Below are positions 11,066-22,554 of a stretch of DNA of 64,000 nt, in pieces. Under the pieces are notes generated by a model, which saw only the letters and a list, made by a program, of their open reading frames with translations, had not been told where the DNA came from and did no database searches. The translations under genes and the position numbers were made by a program. Source of the stretch: Candolleomyces eurysporus (lineage: Eukaryota; Basidiomycota; Agaricomycetes; Agaricales; Psathyrellaceae). The stretch lies in contig JANBPK010000844.1 in NCBI GenBank assembly GCA_027579435.1, forward strand, positions 203,672 through 267,671, read 5' to 3'. Position 1 is the first letter of the stretch, and each line of letters begins with the position of its first letter.

Positions 11066-12140
11066 CGTCCCGGATTTTTCTTCATTCTCTTCTCCACATT
11101 ATTCTTTCAATTGCTCTTTTTTCAAACCTCCTTCGATATCTTTCGCCATCGGATCCTCCAAGTTCCGTTTTCGTCTCTCGCTTTACCTTATTCACGTTCG
11201 CTCTCCTTTCGTTCACTCTGGTTCCTCGGGGACTAGGAGTAAGGGATGTTTGCCTCCTGTCCATTCTGCTCCTCGGTTCGTCATGAGTTTACAACGGGGC
11301 AGGGATTATCAAGGAATGCGACGAGGTAAACAAGGATGGGCATTGAGGATACGGAGAGGTAGAGTGGGACCTCGTAGGCCGTTGGGTCTACCTCGGATGG
11401 TTGTTAAGAAACCCAACCACTGGCGGCGGCTGGATATTCGTCTCTTCGTTTGGGACAGGACGGAGCCCAGAGACTCTTAAGTTCGCCGTTAGTATTTCCG
11501 TACATCACTGGCACCGGTTTGTCTGGGTGACCGGGTGAGGGAGCCTTTCGAATGTCCTTGTCGACGCTTTTCCTCCCCTNCCCCCCTTCTCATCTGTTCT
11601 AATCCTCGCTTCGCTCTGAACTCTTGCTTGTTTCTGTAGAACAGTGGAACGGCGAGTATTTCGACGTCATGATACCCGCTCAGCCTACTGAGGGCATGAA
11701 GGACCGAACTCGAAGTCCATCGCTCGCCTGTTCGCCGGCCGATTGTTCCTATGGAGGCGTTCAATCCTTGGGCGCCTTTCTCTTCGTATTCCATTCTCAT
11801 GCTATTCTAAACCACTTGACCGAATCGCTGTCAAATACCGCCCGCGCCCGATACCATACCTGACAGACGATCGATTGAGATATCCCCTACTTCTTACTAC
11901 CACCAATTGCTATCTATTTGAATGGCTGCTGGCTGACGGTGGTGGTGAAGTTGGCTGCTTCCTTGCTGTTCCCTTTCGTACTAATGGCTCAATCCGAGTC
12001 CTTCCCTGCCGTAGCAGTGCACGACTCCCGCTGTACTCACTCACTTTTCGATATCGCCAATTCATGTATTTTTTTTTCGATTTACTTTCTTTTGGTATTG
12101 GTGGTTGTGTTGTTAGTTGTTAGGGTGAAGCTCGAGGCTA

Positions 12141-12168
12141 GGCAAACGGCAAACGGCAAACGGCAAAC
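12141..12168. repeat. (GGCAAAC)4 microsatellite
   Basis: Four perfect tandem copies of GGCAAAC lie just 3' of the BTB copy at 12233-13328. The same word, as GGCAAACGCGAA, occurs once inside the 3'-flank block near other array genes (for example 20905 and 35669), so the microsatellite probably grew from that block. Confidence 0.85.
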
Positions 12169-12232
12169 GAGCACTATATTACAACTATTCGACACATATT
12201 GCACAGGTATACAGGGGTTGACGACGATTTGG

Positions 12233-13328
12233 CTACTGATCCCAGGACTCGTAGCTTGCAATCTCTTCCTTGAAGACCTCGTTGACTTTCACATCGGATC
12301 CCGGATTTTGGCTGATGCCTATGAGCTTGAAGTTCGTATAACTTACGGAACAGCGGCACGAGGGACAAGAATAGCTCTGGAGATAGAGTGGCTGGTTTGA
12401 GCATGGCCTGCATCGTAGATTTTGCAAGTTCACGGTGAGATTGGCCCCCAGATTGGAAGGGTGGTGAATTGCGTCGGAAGCGCTGACCGATATCGTCTGC
12501 CTGCAACACTGGCAGTATTGGGCGCTCTTGAACATCGCCTTTTGACAGTTGGGACACCCCAAAGACCCCAACGTGATTTTGGGATTGGATAGGNTTTTTT
12601 GAGGCTTTGAGTGATTGATTCTGGATCCACATCAGCCGGAAGGCCGTCTCCAGTCCTACGTGAGACTTGAGCTCGTCAGGCTCGAGGGTTTCCTCCTGTG
12701 TCACGATCTCGCTTAGTCCTTCTTTGAGCCACTCTGCGACCTTGTGAGCTCGAGCGAGGGTGACCTTTTCGACGGAGGTCAGAGACATCTTCGACAGTTT
12801 GGTGATCGCATGATCCCTCATCTGTGTAGCGATAAAATGTCGTCTCTGAGCGTCTGGAAGAATCAGGGGATCAAGGCTGTGACGCACCATCTTCATTTGC
12901 CACCGCGTCGATAAGTTTAGAACTCCAACCCATTCGTCCTTCGTCAAGGTGTATGAACCGAATATCACGTCGCTCGGTCTGGGTCCAATCTAGGTGTGAG
13001 AGACTGCGACCGAGAGACTGAGCGAGTCGACCTACGAAGGGTATAGAACCTTCATCAAAGCACGGAAATCCGCAACCTGGTAGCCATCCAATACTATTGG
13101 GTGCTCCTTGTCCTTTCCTTCGACGCTCTCTCCACCATCTGCTTGAGGGATATGGAACATGTTTGCAAAAACCTCGGAGTGTTCGGTGAGCCGATGTTGA
13201 GGAACTTGGAAAATGGTGGCTTCGACCTGGCTCCGACAGTCATGATGTCCATGAAGAGACGGAGCGTCGAGTGGTATACGCACCTTGAAGACGACTACGT
13301 TCCACAGGGCGGACTCCTCATTCGTCAT
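12233..13328 (-). CDS. BTB/POZ-helical-zinc-knuckle protein, array copy 4 (subgroup I)
   Basis: Exon 1 starts at 13328 (MTNEESALWNVVVFKV). The BTB exon reads VEATIFQVPQHRLTEHSEVF ... MKVLYPS and ends at 13032. Exon 3 is PSDVIFGSYTLTKDEWVGVLNL..., and exon 4 starts MRDHAITKLSKMSL. The frame changes at the N (12594) beside a T run, after NQSLKASK, and resumes as GSLGCPNCQKAMF. Because the break coincides with an uncalled homopolymer it is probably an artefact. Cysteine pairs are GCPNC, CQCC, CRPC and CPSC, and the end is FKEEIASYESWDQ. Intron 3 happens to be open in frame, so an unspliced read-through would be possible. Confidence 0.82.
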
Positions 13329-14050
13329 CTTGGCTGTGAGTTCTGGCTTCAGGCACTACTCAGGTATAGGATCAGTACTAGTAGTGGTAGAAGGAGAAGA
13401 CGAGGAACGGCGAGCCTTATCTTGATGTTTTTCCATCGATAACTTGACGTGATTGGAGAGGGTCACGCCAACACGAGGCTAAACATGTGCTATATCAGTA
13501 TGGGAGGGCGGTCAATAAATGAATCACTTGGTCATGAACTCAATCTCGGCACTTAAAATCCAAGGCTATGTAGGTGATGCTTGTCTCCGAACAATTGTTC
13601 TGCACACCAGACTGACCGTTCTAAGGAATTCGAAGGTTCTAGCAACAGGGACAATGAATGGGTCTGAAATCGACGATGTGCTATGGATGCGTGAAAGAAC
13701 AGAACTCGGATAATACGCACTTCCCCTTGAACAACCTCATTAAAAACCTCACGATTGGGGTGCCGGAAGAGTGCTTGAAATCTGATCAACGTTCATAGGA
13801 CTTGGAGTGGCAAAGAACGATATAGTACCCTATTCTGTGTCAATCGGTATGAGATGCCATGCTGAATGTCGCACAGGCCAAGAATCGCCAGTTCTGTTAT
13901 CCAAGATCGATCCAGTAGAGTCATATTATCTCTAGATTTCCGACGTTGAAGTTGCTAAAAGACTACATGTAAGATTATCTATATCGGCGCGTATCCTACT
14001 CTTACTACTGCCATGTCGAACAGCGTGGAATATGGGGGCAGGTCGTGTAA
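13329..14050. other. Intergenic between array copies 4 and 5
   Basis: The left half carries the upstream region of copy 4, with the shared motif at 13472-13489. The right half should hold the 3' flank of copy 5. No gene or Chs7-like motif was recognised. Confidence 0.5.
13472..13489 (-). promoter_or_regulatory. BTB-array upstream motif
   Basis: Plus strand CACGAGGCTAAACATGTG, 144 bp before the start at 13328. As at the 5.1 and 34.3 kb copies, a TCGATAA..GTGATT block lies just on its gene-proximal side. Confidence 0.6.
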
Positions 14051-15257
14051 CTACTGGTCCCACGACTCGTATCTCCGAATTTCTTCTCGAAACTCCTCGT
14101 GTACCTTCTGAGAAGCACAAGTGGCATCGATCACGCCAATAGCTGGTCTGAGCCTGAAATTATAGTATTCAGTGTTGCGAGAACAGTAAGGGCAGCAATA
14201 GGTCCCGCGTGAGATCGGTTTATTCGAACAAGCCCTGCACCTCAGAGTGTCCAGGTTGATAGTGAGGTTCATCGTTGCAGGTGCACTCAAGGACGGTGGA
14301 AGGGAGGTGGCCATGCCTATGGTAGACGAACCAGGAGCTATGTAGAGGGCGCTGCGATCGTCTACCGATATTATCCGAGAGCAGTTGTAGCAGTCTCTGT
14401 TCGTCTGGAATATTGCACCTGGGCAGTTGGAACATCCCAGCAGACCGAGGGAAAGGACCAAACCTGAACTTGGGGTGTTTGAAAGAGCCTGGTTTTGGAT
14501 CCATACCAAGGTACATGCCGTGTCCGCCCCCAGTCTGGATTTGAGCTCGGCCAGTGGTTGGATCGGATGCTTGCAAACGATCTCGTTCAATCCCTCCTTC
14601 AGCCACTGGGGTACTTCGAACTCTCGAGCGAGGACGACCTTCTCCATCGGCTCAAGAGACATTCCGGACAGTTTAGCGATAGCATACTTCCTAATCTGCA
14701 TACACCAGAGAATCGATTCAGCTATTCGCTATTGAACAAGAGCTTGTGAGAGGCGAACGGCTTACCTTCTTCATGCCCCATCTTTTCGATAAGTTGAGCA
14801 CGCCAATCCAGTCTTCCATCGTCAGACTCCAGGTTCCTTCAATCACATCGTCGAGCCTAACCGCGTCCATTAATGATAGAATGAGATGCGTAGAGGATGC
14901 GACAAAGACTGACGTGGGGCATAGAACTCGGACCAGGGCAGTAAAATCTGCTGCTCTATATCCCAGGAGAACAATTGGACGATCCCTGTGCCGTCCCTCG
15001 ACATCTTGTCCATCCTCAGCCTGGGGCATATGGAACATATCCGCGAAGACTTCCGAATTCTCGATGAAGCGGTGTTGAGGGACCTCGAAAATTATCTCTT
15101 CAACCTGTGTTACAAGTGTATGGCCGGACCCATCAGTCACGCCATTCTACCACAGCCGTAGTCGACCAACCTTGAAGAATACCGTAGCACCCCAAAGCAG
15201 TTCAGCTCGCCCAGTTGACCTCTGGAATGTTTTGTCGTAAAGACTGGTGGTCAACAT
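14051..15257 (-). CDS. BTB/POZ-helical-zinc-knuckle protein, array copy 5
   Basis: The start is placed at 15257 because it is the in-frame ATG leading to ELLWGATVFFK, the counterpart of IRWGGTIFFK; the preceding residues (MLTTSLYDKTFQRS) are unlike other copies. The BTB exon is VEEIIFEVPQHRFIENSEVF ... VLCPT. Exon 3 follows a GTCAGT donor and reads LDDVIEGTWSLTMEDWIGVL. Exon 4 includes LAREFEVPQWLKEGLNEIV, cysteine pairs GCSNC, CYNC, CRAC and CPYC, and the end EEFREEIRRYESWDQ. No break is seen. It is head to head with the inverted copy at 16053, sharing a 795-bp gap. Confidence 0.83.
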
Positions 15258-16052
15258 CCTTCGGTGGTGGTCAGAGGCAAAGGGGAACCGGCGCTTGGTC
15301 GAGCTATCCATCGATCATAAAATCACCAGATATCATCGCACGGTCCAGGGCACGAGGCAAGGGTATGTCGTCACTTCACTCCTCTTTGGCCCCGAACGTA
15401 TGAATGCAGCCCTTAAATGGCGCCCTTCCCAATCAATTCTTTCGTTTACGGAGCAACGAGAGAGGTGTTATGTGACCGCTCGTTTCAGGGGTTGGAAGAC
15501 GGAAGTCCTCGCTGAGAACGGTGTTCCAGTGCCAATCACCCATGGCGGTCGGACGGTGTCTCGATTGGTGCGATGGCGCAGCAGGCCTAAAATACTCACG
15601 TTAGCCCGGAACCGACTCCTAGAGTATCCGAAACGCTCCCCGCAAGTCACTAGTCACCCACCGGTCACGCTTATCGTGAAGTTGTTGGCGGGCCTCCGGT
15701 AATCACGGCGCATTCAACTCGTCCCGAGAGATGATCATTCATTTTAGGGAGTTCTACGTGGCAATACTGCGATCAGAATGGTGGATTCAATGAAGAGCGT
15801 TGTACAATTCACAAATTGCGGCTGATCTTTTGGGTCGCCAAATCTAGTCTTCGGACATCGAACCAGACGGCAGCCCCGTGTCATGCGAAGTACCAATAAG
15901 ACGCTGAGCTAGGCTTATCCTTGCCTCAAGCCTAACAAGAGTCAGCGCCCATCTCAAGGCACATGGTCGGCCTCGTGTTTGAGGGATCTTTATATGCGAT
16001 CGTGACCTCAGTTTACATATCAAGTACGTTCTCTTTTCCCTCTACCACCACA
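15258..16052. other. Divergent intergenic region between copies 5 and 6
   Basis: This is the only head-to-head gap in the array, so both promoters must lie inside it. A degraded motif for copy 5 (GCACGAGGCAAGGGTATGTC) is near 15350, and a perfect motif for copy 6 is at 15960-15977. The middle (15430-15900) has short open frames without family signal. Confidence 0.5.
15960..15977 (+). promoter_or_regulatory. BTB-array upstream motif (plus-strand orientation)
   Basis: CACATGGTCGGCCTCGTG, 76 bp before the start at 16053. This is the only copy on the plus strand. It is identical to the copies at 19773 and 29727 in gene orientation and at the same distance from the ATG, so the motif moved with the gene when it was inverted. 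Confidence 0.7.
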
Positions 16053-17285
16053 ATGTCTACCTTTTCGAACGAGTCTACCAGTGGCATGATGTCCCCAGGG
16101 ACCANTCGCCCGTCCACAGCCTATCAGATGGGGTGGCATCATCTTCTTCAAGGTGAGTACGGTATCCAGTGCACGTTCGATCCCTCGATCTCCGTGGTTG
16201 GTTCATCTTCAGCTGAACGGTCTTGCAGGTGGAGGAGATCGTTTTCGAGGCTCCTAGATATAGGTTCGCGGAGCATTCCGAAGTCTTCGAGACCATGTTC
16301 AACCTACCTGCTGGAGGCGACGGGACTGTTGAGGGACGGGATGAAGAGCATCCGATTGTCCTAGAGGGCCATCAGGCCGCTCACTTCCATGCTTTGTTGA
16401 AGGTTCTCTACCCAACGTGAGTGTCGTGACCGTTCTTCCAAGTCAGTAACTGATAGGCCAAATGACGAGGATAGACCAGACGACATGATCTCCGGTACCG
16501 TTAAATTGGATAAAGAGGGGTGGGTCGGGGTGTTCAACTTATCCACTAAGTGGAGTATGAAGAAGGTGTGTCTAAAGTTGCATCAACTACGCTCCCATCA
16601 GGGGTGACGAACATTGATCCTTCAGGTTAGAAAGCTCGCCATCGACGAACTCTCCAAGCTTTCTCTTGACCCGGTAGAGAAAGTGGCCCTGGGTCGGGAG
16701 CATAAAGTCGCAAAATGGTTCCGAGATGGGCTGACCGAACTCGTGTCCGAATGTCCCATCCGGCCTTTGGCCGAACTCAAGTCTCAACTGGGGTTGGAGT
16801 TGGCGTGCACTCTGTTATGGATCCAGAACCAGACTCTTGCCAACTCGAAACCCCGCGAACAAGGCTTAGTCCTCACCGGTCTCTCCCTCGGCATGCTCGC
16901 GTGCTGGTACTGCAAAGCCGCGATGTTGACAACGGGTACAAATTGTCACTCCTGCTCTCGGGCAATAGCACTCGATGATCGGGGAGCGCTCTGGCTGGGC
17001 TCTGGACCACGCCCGACGTACATTGACACTCATCTCCCAGAGACTGGACCTGCAACGTCCGCTTTCTGTATAAACCTGCAGTATGTGATGTGCAGAGGGT
17101 GCTCGAATAGCGCATTTTCCAACGTGAATCTTATCTGTCCCTCCAGGTTGTGCTTACGCACGACTACCGATGCATTCTTTAATCTGAGGCCGGATCAGAT
17201 TGTGACGGAGGGGGATAGCGCTTCCCACAGAATACTCGAGGAATTGGGAGACGAAATTGCAGGTTATGAATCTTGGGACCAGTGA
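16053..17285 (+). CDS. BTB/POZ-helical-zinc-knuckle protein, array copy 6 (subgroup II, inverted)
   Basis: This is the only array member on the plus strand. Exons are 16053-16152, 16229-16416, 16475-16565 and 16626-17285, all with canonical sites. Exon 1 reads MSTFSNESTSGMMSPGT then, after a one-base shift at the N (16105), RPQPIRWGGIIFFK; the N is surely an extra base call. The BTB core is VEEIVFEAPRYRF ... VLYPT. Exon 4 carries EKVALGREHKVAKWFRDGLTELV, cysteine pairs CWYC, CHSC and CRGC plus a late CPSRLC, and ends EELGDEIAGYESWDQ. Without the N base the protein is 345 residues. The last cysteine pair is spaced differently from its relatives. Confidence 0.87.
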
Positions 17286-18489
17286 TTAATCCACCTCGTC
17301 TTTTTTTACACCTTCTGATATGGCAGCACTTGCAGTAGCACACATTTCCAATGCGTTACATGATTGCAACCTTCTGTGTAGAGCAGAATTATTTTACCCA
17401 GAGGAGACGTACTACCGTAGAATCAGAGAGCATTTCTCTATCGCGAAACTGTTGTTCCCTTTCAGTGTTCGGGAGAACCGCACGACGAGAGCACCAGGTT
17501 GAACGTCCATTTTCACCTTGCCCTGGACGGCGTCTGTGGCCGTACTGTATTGGGATGTACGAGTCCAACTGAAGGTGCGTCTTTCACGCTTCCTTCATCC
17601 CATCAACTTCATTTTTCGCCTCCACTCTTTCATTTCTCGTTTTAGGATCGCTCTCGCGTTTTCTCGAGTCATTTAATTTCGAGGCCACGACTCAATATAC
17701 GACCGGCGCGATGGATGCACAAATGACGCCATCTTGCAGAAAGCCGGATGCCCAACGGAAGTCTTGAGATGGACCAGGGTGGAATCGGAGGGCGGCCTCG
17801 GCTGTTTCGTTGGTTGTTCCTAGTGTGAGAGACTTCGGGTTTGCCGCTGCGATACCCTCGTTCGTCGAACTTGAGTTATCTGCCGCCATGCCTGAGGATG
17901 AGGATCATTACGTTGCGCGATATATTTGAGGGAGAATTTTCTGATGAGTCCTTGTGGTGTTTCAACCTCCCCAAGGTTTCCTATTGCCCTTTCCCCACCT
18001 TCGATCTTTTCGTCCGACTTGACATTTTATGGGATTGTGGGACGACGGGTATTACCCTTCTCGATGATACTCGCCCAGCTCACTCGGGACTGAAGGAATG
18101 AACCCTTTTGTCGTCTATCTCTCCGTGTCCGTTCATGTTTCTCCATATATAATTTCATCCAGCCCAATTGCTGTCCACTACTGTCTATCAGCTGACAAGA
18201 ACCCGAAGCCATGGGATGGGTTCCTCCCGCGAACACTGCGGCGATCACGGTGTATTCGCGTAAGCCCGAAGGAAGAGGAGAGCATTGCGTGCGTAAGGGT
18301 CGCTTCTAATATTGGTATTTCCGTGGTCATGCTCGAATGCACCAGACTGAATCGTCAAATTCACTCCGATGTCGATACGAATGGGGTCTCATCGGTATGT
18401 CATAAGGAGGGATGAATGCAGAAACAAGGAGAACTAGGCTACGTCTCTTCAGCAAGCATGTTGCTCCTACTCTTATTATGCTTTAGTAA
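17286..18489. other. Gap between convergent copies 6 and 7
   Basis: This lies tail to tail between the plus-strand copy 6 and minus-strand copy 7. Around 17530-17575 a plus-strand frame reads SVAVLYWDVRVQL before a GTGCGTC donor-like site, weakly like the last helix of Chs7 proteins. The right end is the 3'-flank block (18210-18450). No complete gene was recognised. Confidence 0.4.
18210..18450 (+). repeat. 3'-flank block of subgroup II genes, copy 1
   Basis: Key words in order: GGAAGAGGAGAGCATTG, TCGCTTCTAATATTGG, CATGCTCGAATGCACCAGACTGAAT, GGGGTCTCATCGGTATGTC and GGCTACGTCTCTTC. The same order is seen near 20830, 23560, 35540 and 37925, each time just beyond the stop codon of a minus-strand BTB gene (here 18490). 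It may be 3' UTR plus terminator sequence or an older inserted element; no frame is conserved. Confidence 0.6.
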
Positions 18490-19698
18490 TTACTGGTCCC
18501 AAGATTCGTATCCAGCAATTTCGTCCCCAAACTCCTCGAGTATCTTCTGAGAAACGCTACTACTGTCAACCGCGTTCTTAGGAGCCTTTACCCTTAGGGT
18601 CTGGTGGCCAGTGGGGAGGGAGCATGTGGGACAGGCGTGATTCTGGAGAGGAAGCGCCTCTCTCGAGCAGCTCCTGCACAGGAGATATTGCAGGTTAATC
18701 ATGAGATTTGACGTTGCGGGCCCAGTGGCTGGAAGCTGAGTGATGGTGCCTGTAGTGCCTACCCCTGTGGCTAAGTAGAGGGCCTTGGGATCGTCGACCA
18801 CGATCGTCCGTCCGCAGGAATGACAGTTTCTATCGCTCGTGAACATTGCAGCTTCGCAGCCGTAGTAGCACCTGAGCATGCGGAGAGTAGGGCCACAAAG
18901 AACGAAGCCTGTACCAAGAGGTGTTGAAAGAGTCTGGGTCTGGATCCACAACAGGGTGCACACCATCTCCGCCCCCAGCTGAGACTTTAGTTCGTCCAAA
19001 GGCCGGGTGGGATGTTCAGAAATGAGTTCGATCATCCCGTCCTGGAACCACTTCGCGACTTTATGCTCTCTTCCTAGGGCAATCTTCTCCACCGGGCCCA
19101 GAAAAGCCTTGCAGAGCTCGCCGATGGCGTGCTTTCTGATCTGGAGAGAATCAATGTCTATCACTGGTAATTGGGAGTTAGATCGTTGAACTTTGAGCGC
19201 ACTTTTTTCATGTTCCACCTTGTCGATAAGTTGAGCACGCCGATCCATTCCTCCTTCTCCAATGTGAAGGTACCAAATATCGAGTCATCTGGTCTGTCGT
19301 CATCTGGCCTGTCAATTCCTGACTTGAGAGAACGGTTATGACACTCACGTCGGGTATAGAATCTTTAGCAACGCATGGAAGTGGGAAGCCTGATAGCCCT
19401 CCAGCGCAATTGGATGCTCTTCGTCCCGTCCTTCGACAGTCCCGTCGCTTCCAGCGGGCAGGTGAAACATAGTCTCGAAGACCTCGGAATGTTCGGCAAG
19501 CCTATATCGAGGTGCCTCAAAAACGAGATCCTCAACCTGCAGGAGCGTTCAGATGAAGATCAACCATTCAAGTAGATCGACGGGTCGAGGATACATTGCT
19601 ATACACACTTTGAAGAAGATGGTGCCACCCCATCGGATAGGCCTTGGACGGACAATTGTGCTTGGGGACGTTCCGTCACTTGCGGACTCGGTGGACAT
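18490..19698 (-). CDS. BTB/POZ-helical-zinc-knuckle protein, array copy 7 (subgroup II)
   Basis: Exon 1 from 19698 reads MSTESASDGTSPSTIV...IRWGGTIFFK. The BTB exon, ending near 19349, matches VEDLVFEAPRYRLAEHSEVF; exon 3 is DSIFGTFTLEKEEWIGVLNL. Exon 4 carries ALGREHKVAKWFQDGMIELI, then MLRCYYGCEAAMF (one residue longer than the usual CxxC), CHSC, CRSC and CPTC, and ends EEFGDEIAGYESWDQ. No frame break. A 3'-flank block lies directly downstream and a perfect upstream motif lies 75 bp before the start. Confidence 0.86.
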
Positions 19699-19772
19699 GG
19701 TGATGATATGAGCGAAGAGGACTTGATACGTGAAGTAAGGCTATCGATCAAATAATATAAGGATAGTGCAGG

Positions 19773-19790
19773 CACGAGGCCGACCATGTG
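19773..19790 (-). promoter_or_regulatory. BTB-array upstream motif
   Basis: Plus strand CACGAGGCCGACCATGTG, 75 bp before the start at 19698, with ATCGATC about 30 bp beyond it on the gene-proximal side. Confidence 0.65.
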
Positions 19791-20032
19791 CTCCGCAAAT
19801 GAGCGCCTTGAACTTTATTCTGTATTGGGTTGCCGACGGGTAGCACCATTGCCAGCCTGGACCCTCCTTAGACTGTTACCAACGAGCAGGTGCAGAGCTG
19901 TTTTGCGCCAAATGCGACGTGTTTTTGTAGCAGTACAAAGTATTCTCCTATTGCGATACGGCTGCTCCCTCCAAAGTTTACTCCCCTCGGGAGTCGAACG
20001 AGAGAGCGCCAGCACGAAGTCAATGGGACTGA

Positions 20033-20700
20033 TTAGATTAAATCAGATCGTGGCTGTGGCAAGCCTCCATCAAACGACCACTTCGCTTGCACTCCAGCCA
20101 CGCTTGCACCCTGCGCACTACGCGTTGCTTTCCGCATGGACGCCGAACAACGAGCTCTCCTCAGTAGAGAAACAGGCAAAAAAAAAGGCGCAAGGATGGC
20201 AAATTTCGGACTTTCATCCCCTCTCTCCGAGAACACGCTTAGTTATCCTTGGTCTTCGTCTCCACTCTCGCCGTCCTGCTCCCTTGCTGACTTGCCCTCG
20301 CACCTGGAGGGATGGTGGCTTCAATCTCTCGGACGCTATCTGTCAATGTCATTGTGACCACGAAAGTGGTCGCGAATGGGCGTACCTTGACGGTGAGCTT
20401 CCTCTACTCTTAAACTTGCATAGGTTTCAGATGCCAGAGTTGACGGATCGTTCATTGCGACCTTTCGGGATGGCCTCCGAGTGCTTGTTATATTTGGCAC
20501 AAAAGCGTATATTCGAAAGTGCTGGTTACTTTCTTCCCATTTTCTTTCCATTTTTTCATCCTTTCATTTTTATCGTTTTCAAATCAATCGATTTTGCTCG
20601 ATATCGCGATTCCCGAGCTCTGTCTGCATTCTTTCGTTTCGTCGTTCTTCGCGGCTCCTATCGCAGAGTCTGGCTGTCAANTTTTTTTTTTTGAGCTAGA
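20033..20700 (+). pseudogene. Chs7-like gene remnant, copy 2
   Basis: It starts with the shared GATTAGATTAAATCAGATCG block. Near 20305-20385 one plus-strand frame reads EGMVASISRTLSVNVIVTT followed by KVVANG. This parallels the Chs7 segment G.VAAtcW.LLvN.iV..QvvedGT but has lost its tryptophan and acidic residues. No complete reading frame links it to other Chs7 parts. Confidence 0.42.
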
Positions 20701-20824
20701 GGTGACGATTCAAAATTATCATTTTGTGCGATGGTTTTGTAGCAGGTTGATCCTGTGCCCGGTTCTTCGTATCTGCTCGCGTCGTTTAATATACAATTCC
20801 ATTCAACCATGCAATACTACCAAA

Positions 20825-21120
20825 TGACAGGAATTCAAAGTCGTGCGTCCCTTTCAGGAAAACTTTGTGAAGTCAATGGTGTCGTCTCTATAGATGGTTT
20901 TAACGGCAAACGCGAAAGGCGAGGAGAGCATTGGTCGCTTAACGCTCACTTCTGATTATTTTGATTGGCAACGGGTGCTCGATGACACGATCAAATGCAC
21001 GAGATTGAATCACCCAAATCCCTTCTCTGATTTCGAGCCGGATCCAGTCTCATTATATGTGGTGATCTTCGATTTTATGCGTGAATGGTTGAAGAAGGTG
21101 GGTTAGGCTACATCTTTCTA
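20825..21120 (+). repeat. 3'-flank block of subgroup II genes, copy 2
   Basis: It contains GAATTCAAAGTCGTG, GTGAAGTCAATGGTGTCGTC, GGCAAACGCGAAAGGCGAGG, a diverged CGATCAAATGCACGAGATTGAAT, and ends GGTGGGTTAGGCTACATC about 45 bp from the stop of copy 8. Its first half matches the block at 37925, which ties the two flanks together. Confidence 0.6.
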
Positions 21121-21161
21121 TCACTAGATCCAAAGGTATCAAACAAAACCAGGGTCAATGG

Positions 21162-22371
21162 CTACTCGTCCCAAGATTCGTATCTGGCTATTTCGTCCCC
21201 GAACTCCTCCAGAATTTTCTCAGACGCACTATTGCCCTCGACGACATTCTTTTTACATATGACCGACATATCTTGGAAGCTATTATTGCGAGTACACGAA
21301 GAACAGGTATAGTTCACACAGGCGAACGCGAGCTTCGAGCAGTTCCTGCACATCACATTTTGCAGGTTGATACAGAATGTGGCCGTCGCAGGTCCGGTGG
21401 TTGGAATGCAGCGGTCCACCCACATAGATGATCTGCCTTCAGCTAGACATAGGGCGTTGCGGTCGTTAACTGCTATAGCTCGAGAGCAGGAGATACAGAT
21501 TGTATCGCTCGTGAACATCGCAACTTTGCAGTACCAGCAAGCGAGCATGCCCGGGGTAAGACTAGCAAGGAACAAGCCCTCTTCACGAGGCTTGGGAAGA
21601 GTCTGGATGTGGATCCACAGCAAGGTGCAAGCCATCTCCGCTCCCAGCTGAGATTTGAGTTCGGTCAAGGGCGGGACAGGGTACTCTGAAACAAGTTCGG
21701 TCAGCCCGTCCTTGAACCATTTCGCGACTTTATGCTCTCGACCTAGAGCGACTTTCTCGACTGGAGCCAGAGCAAGCTTGGAGAGTTCGTCGATCGCGTG
21801 CTTTCTGATCTGAAGAAACAATGCTCAGCACTGGATTTTCAAGAGAGGTTTATGGGCACACCTTCTTCATTGTCCATCTAGTCGACAAGTTGAGCACCCC
21901 GATCCACTCGTCCTTCTCCAATGCAAATTTTCCAGAGATCAGGTCGTCGGTTCTATCATCGTGAATAGGTCGTCAATTACTGACGACGATTGGGGTTAGA
22001 GAACCTACGTAGGGCAGAGAACGCCCAACAATGCATCAAACTCAGAAGCCCGATACCCCTCCAGGACAATCGGATGTTCTTCATCTCGTCCTTCAACAAT
22101 TCCGTTGCTCCCAGTAGGTAGGTGGAACATGGTCTCGAACACCTCGGATTCTTCGGCAAACCTATATCTAGGGGCCTCAAAAACGCTCTCCTCAACCTGA
22201 GACATCGTTCAGCTGAGTATCAGCCATCCGCGCAGATCGAGCGATCAACGATGCACTAGATACTGCACACACCTTGAAGAAGATGGTGCCACCCCATCGG
22301 ATACGTTTTGGACGGGCCCTGCATCCTGGGGACGTCCCGCTATTGGCAGGCTCGTTCAAGGCAGTAGACAT
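21162..22371 (-). CDS. BTB/POZ-helical-zinc-knuckle protein, array copy 8 (subgroup II)
   Basis: The start at 22371 gives MSTALNEPANSGTSPG...IRWGGTIFFK. The BTB core is VEESVFEAPRYRFAEESEVF ... VLCPT. Exon 3 is TDDLISGKFALEKDEWIGVL, and exon 4 has ALGREHKVAKWFKDGLTELV. Cysteine pairs are CWYC, CISC, CRNC and CSSC; the end is EEFGDEIARYESWDE. No break. The upstream neighbour (22555-23286) is a broken relative whose truncation point lies just beyond this gene's promoter motif, which marks a deletion junction. Confidence 0.86.
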
Positions 22372-22463
22372 GATAATGGCGGTGGTGGTGCTAATAGGAG
22401 CGAAGGAGGATAGGTGCTCGATATGGGAAATGAAGTTATCGATCACATATAAGTTCACCCAGG

Positions 22464-22481
22464 CACGAGGCTGCCCATGTG
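22464..22481 (-). promoter_or_regulatory. BTB-array upstream motif
   Basis: Plus strand CACGAGGCTGCCCATGTG, 93 bp before the start at 22371, preceded by ATCGATCACATATAAG. Confidence 0.62.
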
Positions 22482-22554
22482 CCCTCAGAACGAGCGCTAT
22501 CTTGCCTCGCCACATCCGAACGTGCCCGGAGCTTTGATGCACAGGTTTATATAA

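Larger units (their letters stand above)
9571..12232. other. Long gap with Chs7-like remnant and C/T-rich blocks
   Basis: This 2.7 kb between BTB copies 3 and 4 contains the block beginning GATTAGATTAGATCGTGGCTG (about 9850), which recurs in other gaps, followed by a Chs7-like remnant on the plus strand. Strings of C/T-rich sequence with GTGAG or GTGCGTC words (10500-11700) look like intron-rich or decayed coding sequence. An N lies at 11580. A short microsatellite lies at 12141-12168. Confidence 0.5.
19699..21161. other. Gap between array copies 7 and 8
   Basis: It holds the copy 7 promoter motif (19773-19790), a Chs7-like remnant (about 20033-20700), an N beside a T run at 20681 and a 3'-flank block (20825-21120) next to copy 8. 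A 300-codon plus-strand open frame spans much of it but shows no coding homology of its own. Confidence 0.55.

Noticed and set aside
10442..11480. Small secreted-protein-like open frames in C/T-rich sequence
   Set aside because: Serine/leucine/phenylalanine-rich translations are expected from C/T-rich DNA; no conserved cysteine pattern.
19786..20694. 302-codon plus-strand open frame
   Set aside because: It starts in the copy 7 promoter region and crosses the Chs7-like remnant in a different frame, ending at the T run by the N. No domain signal.
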